A DNA stretch of 64,000 nt from positions 46,271 to 110,270 of the forward strand of contig NZ_SSON01000050.1 in assembly GCF_029871245.1 (NCBI RefSeq), read 5' to 3'. Origin of the DNA: Pseudomonas sp. BN102 (GTDB lineage: Bacteria; Pseudomonadota; Gammaproteobacteria; Pseudomonadales; Pseudomonadaceae). Position numbers and translations under genes: made by a program. The notes beneath the pieces were generated by a model. The model made no database searches and was not told the origin of the DNA. It was given only the letters and a program-made list of their open reading frames with translations. How positions within the stretch are numbered: the first letter of the stretch is position 1; the number at the start of each line of letters is the position of its first letter. Positions 59,911-64,000 of this stretch are shown here, one piece after another.

Positions 59911-61092
59911 TCAGGCCTCCAGGGCGCTGGCCGGTCCAAAGAACTCGTAGTGGCATTGGCGATCGGGTACGCCCAGCTCGCGCAGATGCTTCTTCACCTG
60001 GGCCATGAAGGGCTTGGGCCCGAGGAAGTAGGCATCCAAATCACGCTCGGCGGGCAGCCATTGCGCCAGTTGATCGCGGGTCAGGAAGCCGGAGGCGTCA
60101 GCCTGGTCTTGGGGGTGCGGCTCGCTGTAGCAGAAGAACCGGCTGAGCTGCGGAATGGCGGCAACTTTCTCCTCGATCCAGTCGCGGAAGGCATGGACCG
60201 CACCATTGCGTGCGCAATGGATGAAATGGATCGGCCGCCCGCTGTCCTGCGCAGCCTCCAGCATGGCCAACGCCGGGGTAATGCCGACGCCGGCGGTGAT
60301 CAGCACCAGGGGCTTGCTGCCCGGGCGCAGGACGAAGTCACCGGCCGGGGCGAACAACTCGATGCGCTGGCCCACGTCGAACTGGTCGTGCAGGTAATTG
60401 GAAACCCGGCCGCCCTCCTCGCGTTTGACGCTGATGCGGTACTCGCGGCCATTAGCGAGGGCCGAGAGCGAATAGTTGCGGCGGACTTCCTCGCCATCCA
60501 GGAACAGGCGCAGCCCGATGTACTGGCCAGGGGTGAATTCCATCAGCTCACCGCCGTCTTCCGGAGCGAAGTAGAAGGAGGTGATCTCCGCGCTTTCCAC
60601 TTCCTTGCGTACCAGGCGGAACCAGCGCGCACCACGCCAGCCCCCGACAGCAGCTGCGCTGGCGGCGTAGACTTCCTCTTCGGCGCCGATCAGCAGGTCT
60701 GCCAGTTGCTGGTAGGCAGCGGCCCAGGCCTCTATCACCTCGTCGGTGGCGATCTCGGCGCCCAGCACTTCACGGATGGCGCGCAGCAGGCAGGCGCCAA
60801 CAATGGGGTATTGCTCGGGTAGTACTTGCAGGGCCACGTGCTTGTTGACGATCTTGCTCACCAGCGGGCCGAGGGTCTCCAGCTGGTCGATGTGTCGGGC
60901 GTACATCAGCACGCCGTTCGCCAGGGCGCGCGGCTGGTCGCCGCTGGCCTGGTGAGCCTGGTTGAACAGCGGCCGCACTTCCGGGTACTCACCCAGCATG
61001 ATCTTATAGAAGTGGCTGGTCAGCGCCTCCCCGCCGGTTTCCAGCAGGGGCACGGTGGATTTGACGATGGCACGTTGTTGGCTGGACAGCAT
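59911..61092 (-). CDS. hmp: Flavohemoglobin, nitric oxide dioxygenase
   Basis: A 393-residue cytosolic enzyme that converts nitric oxide to nitrate using NADPH, FAD and heme. The globin domain has distal Tyr Y29 and proximal H85 (NKHVALQVLPEQY, Y95). The FAD domain has RNYSLS and the NAD domain ITAGVGITPALAML with C-terminal CHYEFFGPA. Divergent from norR. In P. aeruginosa this gene is also called fhp and is induced by the NorR homologue FhpR. Confidence 0.96.
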   Translation of the reverse strand: MLSSQQRAIVKSTVPLLETGGEALTSHFYKIMLGEYPEVRPLFNQAHQASGDQPRALANGVLMYARHIDQLETLGPLVSKIVNKHVALQVLPEQYPIVGACLLRAIREVLGAEIATDEVIEAWAAAYQQLADLLIGAEEEVYAASAAAVGGWRGARWFRLVRKEVESAEITSFYFAPEDGGELMEFTPGQYIGLRLFLDGEEVRRNYSLSALANGREYRISVKREEGGRVSNYLHDQFDVGQRIELFAPAGDFVLRPGSKPLVLITAGVGITPALAMLEAAQDSGRPIHFIHCARNGAVHAFRDWIEEKVAAIPQLSRFFCYSEPHPQDQADASGFLTRDQLAQWLPAERDLDAYFLGPKPFMAQVKKHLRELGVPDRQCHYEFFGPASALEA

Positions 61093-61130
61093 AGGGACTC
61101 CGTTATGGGTTGGGTCTTTCTGCCTTTACT

Positions 61131-61148
61131 AATCCAGCTTTCGTGCCA
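61131..61148 (-). promoter_or_regulatory. Candidate sigma-54 promoter of hmp
   Basis: On the minus strand TGGCACG matches the -24 element perfectly; the -12 element reads CTGGA instead of TTGCW, so GG-N10-GG replaces GG-N10-GC. It lies 39-56 bases upstream of the hmp ATG. NorR proteins activate sigma-54 promoters, which is why I list it. Confidence 0.45.
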
Positions 61149-61173
61149 ACATTTTATCCCATATAAATCAATA

Positions 61174-61189
61174 ACTTATAATTTTAAGT
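61174..61189. promoter_or_regulatory. Palindrome between hmp and norR, candidate NorR site
   Basis: ACTTATAATTTTAAGT is a near-perfect palindrome (one central pair mismatched) in the AT-rich core of the hmp-norR intergenic region, about 40 bases from the -24 element. It could be an enhancer for FhpR/NorR, but the known GT-N7-AC type consensus was not clearly found. Confidence 0.4.
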
Positions 61190-61240
61190 GTTTTTTTGAC
61201 TACACTGCCGAGCAGGTCATATCGACACTGTGGAGTCATA

Positions 61241-62797
61241 ATGACAACGCACCCCTTGCTGCAGACGCTGATCCCGCTGGTCAGCGATCTCTCCCGCGAA
61301 CTACCCGAGCGCGAACGTTATCGACGCCTGCTCGAAGCCTTGCGCGGACTCCTGCCCTGCGATGCCACTGCCCTGCTGCGCCTGGACGGCGACCAGTTGG
61401 TGCCCCTGGCGGTGGACGGCCTGAGCCAGGACACCCTGGGGCGGCGCTTCAAGGTCTCCGAGCACCCTCGGCTGCAGGCACTGATGGAGCGCCGTGGCGT
61501 CACCCATTTCGCCGCGGACTGCGGGCTGCCCGACCCCTACGACGGGCTGGTAGAAGGTCACCAGGAACACCTGGAAGTGCACGACTGCCTGGGTTGCTCC
61601 CTCTACCTCGACGATCGCCCCTGGGGACTGCTGACTCTGGATGCCATGGACCCTGCACGCTTCGACGGCCAGGACCTGGAGATGCTGGAAGGCTTCGCCA
61701 GCCTGGCGGCGGCCACGGTGAAAGCCGTCGAGCGCATGGACAGCCTCAGTCGTCGCGCCCAGGACGAGCAGCAGCTGGCGGAGGTCTATCGCCAGGCGGC
61801 CGGCCAGGTCCGCCCTCGGGAAATGATCGGGCAAAGCTCGGCCCACAAGGCATTGCTCGAAGAGATCACCCTGGTGGGCAGCAGCGAGCTCACCGTGCTG
61901 ATCAGCGGCGAAACCGGCGTCGGCAAGGAACTGGTGGCCCAGTCCATCCATGGCCGCTCGCTGCGCGCCAAGCATCCGCTGATCAGCCTCAACTGCGCCG
62001 CCCTGCCCGACACCCTGGTGGAGAGCGAGCTATTCGGCCATGTGCGCGGCGCCTTCTCCGGCGCAGTGAACGAGCGCAAGGGCAAGTTCGAATTGGCCCA
62101 TGAAGGTACCCTCTTCCTGGATGAGGTGGGCGAGCTGCCATTGGCGATCCAGGCCAAGTTGCTGCGGGTGCTGCAGAGCGGACAGCTGCAGCGCGTCGGC
62201 TCGGACCGCGAGCACAGGGTCGACGTGCGCGTCATCGCGGCGACCAACCGCGACCTGGCCGAGGAAGTGCGCGCCGGCCGCTTCCGCGCCGATCTCTACC
62301 ATCGCCTCAGCGTCTATCCCCTGCGTGTTCCGCCGCTGCGGGAGCGTGGCCGCGATGTGTTGCTGCTGACCGGCTACTTCCTCGAGGAGAATCGCGCCCG
62401 CCTCGGGCTGCGCAGCCTGCGCCTCAGCCAGGACGCCCAGGCCGCACTGCTCGGCTATGACTGGCCGGGCAATGTGCGGGAACTCGAACACCTGATCGGC
62501 CGTGCCGCCCTCAAGGCCCTGGCAGCCAGTCCGGAGCGACCACGCATCCTCACCCTGGCGGCCAATGATCTTGCCCTGCCCTTGCCGAGCAACCAGCCTA
62601 CGGCGGTCGCAAGCCCATCCGAGACTCCGCCTGTTGTCGCGGCAGGCGACCTGCGTGAAGCCGTGGACCACTATCAGCGCCGGCTGATCACTGCCTGCCT
62701 GGAGCGCCAGCAGCAGAACTGGGCGGCGGCGGCCCGTGAACTCGGCCTGGACCGCGCCAACCTGCTGCGGCTGGCTAAGCGGCTGGGCATCAAGTGA
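61241..62797 (+). CDS. norR: Nitric-oxide-responsive sigma-54-dependent regulator NorR/FhpR
   Basis: A 518-residue regulator. N-terminal GAF domain (about 1-170) with LPDPYDGL and VHDCLGCSL, where NorR holds its non-heme iron; AAA+ domain with GETGVGKE (223-230), GAFSGA (270-275) instead of GAFTGA, and LFLDEVGEL (291-299). A C-terminal Fis-type helix-turn-helix NWAAAARELGLDRANLLRLAKRLGIK is complete (described in pieces). It activates the divergent hmp operon. GGAG seven bases upstream fixes the ATG at 61241; an in-frame start at 61196 is less likely. Confidence 0.94.
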   Translation: MTTHPLLQTLIPLVSDLSRELPERERYRRLLEALRGLLPCDATALLRLDGDQLVPLAVDGLSQDTLGRRFKVSEHPRLQALMERRGVTHFAADCGLPDPYDGLVEGHQEHLEVHDCLGCSLYLDDRPWGLLTLDAMDPARFDGQDLEMLEGFASLAAATVKAVERMDSLSRRAQDEQQLAEVYRQAAGQVRPREMIGQSSAHKALLEEITLVGSSELTVLISGETGVGKELVAQSIHGRSLRAKHPLISLNCAALPDTLVESELFGHVRGAFSGAVNERKGKFELAHEGTLFLDEVGELPLAIQAKLLRVLQSGQLQRVGSDREHRVDVRVIAATNRDLAEEVRAGRFRADLYHRLSVYPLRVPPLRERGRDVLLLTGYFLEENRARLGLRSLRLSQDAQAALLGYDWPGNVRELEHLIGRAALKALAASPERPRILTLAANDLALPLPSNQPTAVASPSETPPVVAAGDLREAVDHYQRRLITACLERQQQNWAAAARELGLDRANLLRLAKRLGIK

Positions 62798-62914
62798 GGG
62801 GAGGAGTTCGTCCGACTGCACCTGTCTTTTCGGTCAGGCTGCCTCAGAGCTGGTAAAATCAAGGCTTTCCTGCTTTGGCCAGAGCCTGGCCGTCACTTCA
62901 AGAGCGTTACTCAA

Positions 62915-63271
62915 GTGGAACTGTTCAAAGAATTCATCTTCGAAGCCGCGCACCGCCTCCCCCATGTGCCCGCCGGGCACAAATGCGGCCGCCTGCACGG
63001 GCACTCCTTCCGCGTCGCCATCTACATCGAGGGTGAGGTCGACCCTTATACCGGCTGGATCCGCGACTTCTCCGAGATCAAGGAAATCTTCAAGCCGCTC
63101 TACGAACAGCTCGACCACAACTACCTCAACGAGATTCCCGGCTTGGAAAACCCCACCAGCGAAGTGCTCTCCAAGTGGATCTGGCAGCAACTCAAACCCC
63201 TGCTCCCGGAACTCTCCCGCATTCGCATCCACGAGACCTGCACCAGTGGTTGCGAGTACCGCGGCGACTGA
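62915..63271 (+). CDS. queD: 6-carboxy-5,6,7,8-tetrahydropterin synthase QueD (PtpS family)
   Basis: A 118-residue T-fold enzyme of queuosine precursor synthesis. Zinc ligands are in EAAHRLP and RLHGHSFRV, the catalytic Cys in HKCGRLHGH, and E(H)-type general acid/base near [14 protein letters not shown] chose the GTG at 62915, giving the standard N terminus [14 protein letters not shown]. An upstream TAAAAT -10-like hexamer lies near 62851. The pteridine-synthase annotation (ptpS) used in PAO1 refers to this family. Confidence 0.92.
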   Translation: MELFKEFIFEAAHRLPHVPAGHKCGRLHGHSFRVAIYIEGEVDPYTGWIRDFSEIKEIFKPLYEQLDHNYLNEIPGLENPTSEVLSKWIWQQLKPLLPELSRIRIHETCTSGCEYRGD

Positions 63272-63286
63272 CATCGCCACAAATGC

Positions 63287-63314
63287 AAAAGGCCACCCAA
63301 GGGTGGCCTTTTTT
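63287..63314. terminator. queD intrinsic terminator
   Basis: Hairpin AAGGCCACC-CAA-GGGTGGCCTT followed by T6, 15 bases after the queD stop. Confidence 0.9.
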
Positions 63315-63563
63315 ATGGATTGCCGTAGGGGCGAATTCATTATTCAACCGGACCGTCAGGTTCGGCCCGGGATGTCGATTGGTGCGCCGTGCGCACCGAA
63401 TAACGCAGCCTCAAGCCTTGTAGCGTGAACATTGCTTTTCATGTCCACCATCCGCGGCCTGGCCTGGCTCCGATGGTGGACCGATGAAGCACGGCCTACC
63501 CAACAATTGCGCCAGAGCGCGCGTTCATTCGCCGACTCCCGGAAGGCTTTTCCTGCGCGCAAA
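63315..63563. other. Intergenic region between queD and the 5S rRNA locus
   Basis: No gene seen. At 63325-63375 the sequence GTAGGGGCGAATTCATT followed by CCGGACC-GTCA-GGTTCGG repeats the left arm and hairpin style of the cruciform at 3987-4086 but has no right arm, so it is a partial copy. Small ORFs on either strand show no coding character. Confidence 0.5.
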
Positions 63564-63566
63564 GAC

Positions 63567-63600
63567 AAACCCCCGATACGCGTTAGCGTATCGGGGGTTT
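63567..63600 (-). terminator. Terminator after the downstream 5S rRNA copy
   Basis: Perfect long hairpin AAACCCCCGATACGC-GTTA-GCGTATCGGGGGTTT at the 3' side of the minus-strand 5S gene; it ends in a T run in the minus-strand direction. The same hairpin with one base different is at 63922-63955. Confidence 0.92.
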
Positions 63601-63609
63601 GGGATAGAA

Positions 63610-63727
63610 GCTTGACGATGACCTACTCTCACATGGAGAAGCTCCACACTACCATCGGCGATGCGTCGTTTCACTACTGAGTTCGGGATGGGATCAGGTG
63701 GTTCCAACGCTCTATGATCGTCAAGCA
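63610..63727 (-). rRNA. rrf: 5S ribosomal RNA (downstream tandem copy)
   Basis: Minus-strand sequence TGCTTGACGATCATAGAGCG...CATGTGAGAGTAGGTCATCG is the Pseudomonas 5S rRNA, complete at about 118 bases with pairing 5' and 3' ends (TGCTTGACGA/TCGTCAAGC). It is followed by its own terminator and preceded by a ~190-base spacer and a second 5S copy. 16S and 23S are outside the window to the right. Confidence 0.95.
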
Positions 63728-63921
63728 ATTCGGTTGGAGTCTCGTCTGGAACGCGACCCCGAATCAGGTACATGACAGCCTGCTTTTGCGGGTTCAGAGC
63801 GACTTTCGGTCTATCGACTCATCCGCCTGCAAGCTCGAGCTGGCTCCATCAGGGACTCAGCTCAGCAGTATTTTTCGGTTACTGCTCGAAGCACTCATTT
63901 CGAGAGTCTTCACTAAAAGAC
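63728..63921 (-). other. Spacer between the two tandem 5S rRNA genes
   Basis: About 190 bases with no ORF. It presumably corresponds to the region that normally separates 23S from 5S, duplicated with the gene. No promoter is obvious. Confidence 0.5.
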
Positions 63922-63955
63922 AAACCCCCGATACGCCTTAGCGTATCGGGGGTTT
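63922..63955 (-). terminator. Terminator after the upstream 5S rRNA copy
   Basis: Same hairpin as at 63567-63600 with a C in place of G in the loop region (63937 versus 63582). Transcripts must read through it to make the downstream 5S from the same operon. Confidence 0.9.
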
Positions 63956-63964
63956 GGGATAGAA

Positions 63965-64000
63965 GCTTGACGATGACCTACTCTCACATGGAGAAGCTCC
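63965..64000 (-). rRNA. rrf: 5S ribosomal RNA (upstream tandem copy), 3' end only
   Basis: The last 36 bases of the window are identical to the 3' end of the 5S gene at 63610-63727, offset by exactly 355 bases. The 5' part lies beyond the right edge. Confidence 0.92.

Overview
The window is almost solid core chromosome of a high-GC Pseudomonas. The protein families, the family I.1 lipase with its dedicated foldase, oprI, the bqs-type operon and the fhp/norR/ppyR/nnrS cluster all resemble P. aeruginosa-group genomes. From memory of PAO1, the blocks look like segments that are separate there and joined here; this is inference and was not checked. I see no transposase, integrase, CRISPR array, prophage or tRNA. 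An rRNA locus is entered at the right edge.

Layout. 1-12.2 kb: a partial LuxR/MalT-type regulator (cut by the left edge), pabB, thrH, the sulfur genes cysH plus a thioredoxin-like partner and cysB, a minus-strand cluster (thioredoxin-like, panE, 5'-nucleotidase, UspA), a PilZ protein, DAHP synthase and a small GNAT. 12.2-23.4 kb: a YdgA-like protein, the abundant lipoprotein OprI facing an L,D-transpeptidase, tesA divergent from a YbbAP-type ABC system, greB, thpR, and the secreted lipase/foldase pair behind a sigma-54-like promoter. 23.4-34.1 kb: DoxX, a lytic transglycosylase, tatD, a chemoreceptor with a perfect ANR box, DUF962, an acyl-CoA thioesterase, a CHAD protein and the overlapping moxR-DUF58-tgpA operon. 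34.2-48.2 kb: an HBM-like chemoreceptor, a P2-type cation ATPase, a flavin reductase-like protein, dusA, a truncated Fur-like protein, tal, an RssB-like PP2C regulator with its STAS partner, a PilZ protein, mlaA, a hotdog thioesterase, a degenerate HAD protein, DUF4404 (ANR-like box) and queF. 48.3-57.5 kb: copRS, uppP, an unknown protein, pnuC with a ribosylnicotinamide kinase, a bqsPQRS-like PepSY/two-component operon and a patatin. 57.5-64 kb: an alpha/beta hydrolase, the nitric-oxide cluster nnrS-ppyR-hmp with divergent norR, queD, and two tandem 5S rRNA copies on the minus strand, the second cut by the right edge.

Functional themes are nitric oxide and low oxygen (hmp, norR, nnrS, two ANR-like sites), envelope biology (oprI, L,D-transpeptidase, mlaA, uppP, lytic transglycosylase, TgpA), metal sensing (copRS, bqs-like operon), and sulfur/NAD/queuosine metabolism. 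I found no convincing undescribed multi-gene system. The most interesting signals are small: a three-stem cruciform between pabB and thrH, a 355-bp tandem duplication of 5S plus terminator, a bqsS-like kinase without the expected RExxE motif under a near-consensus BqsR box, a GAFSGA NorR, a HAD protein without its nucleophile, and alternative hairpins in the uppP leader.
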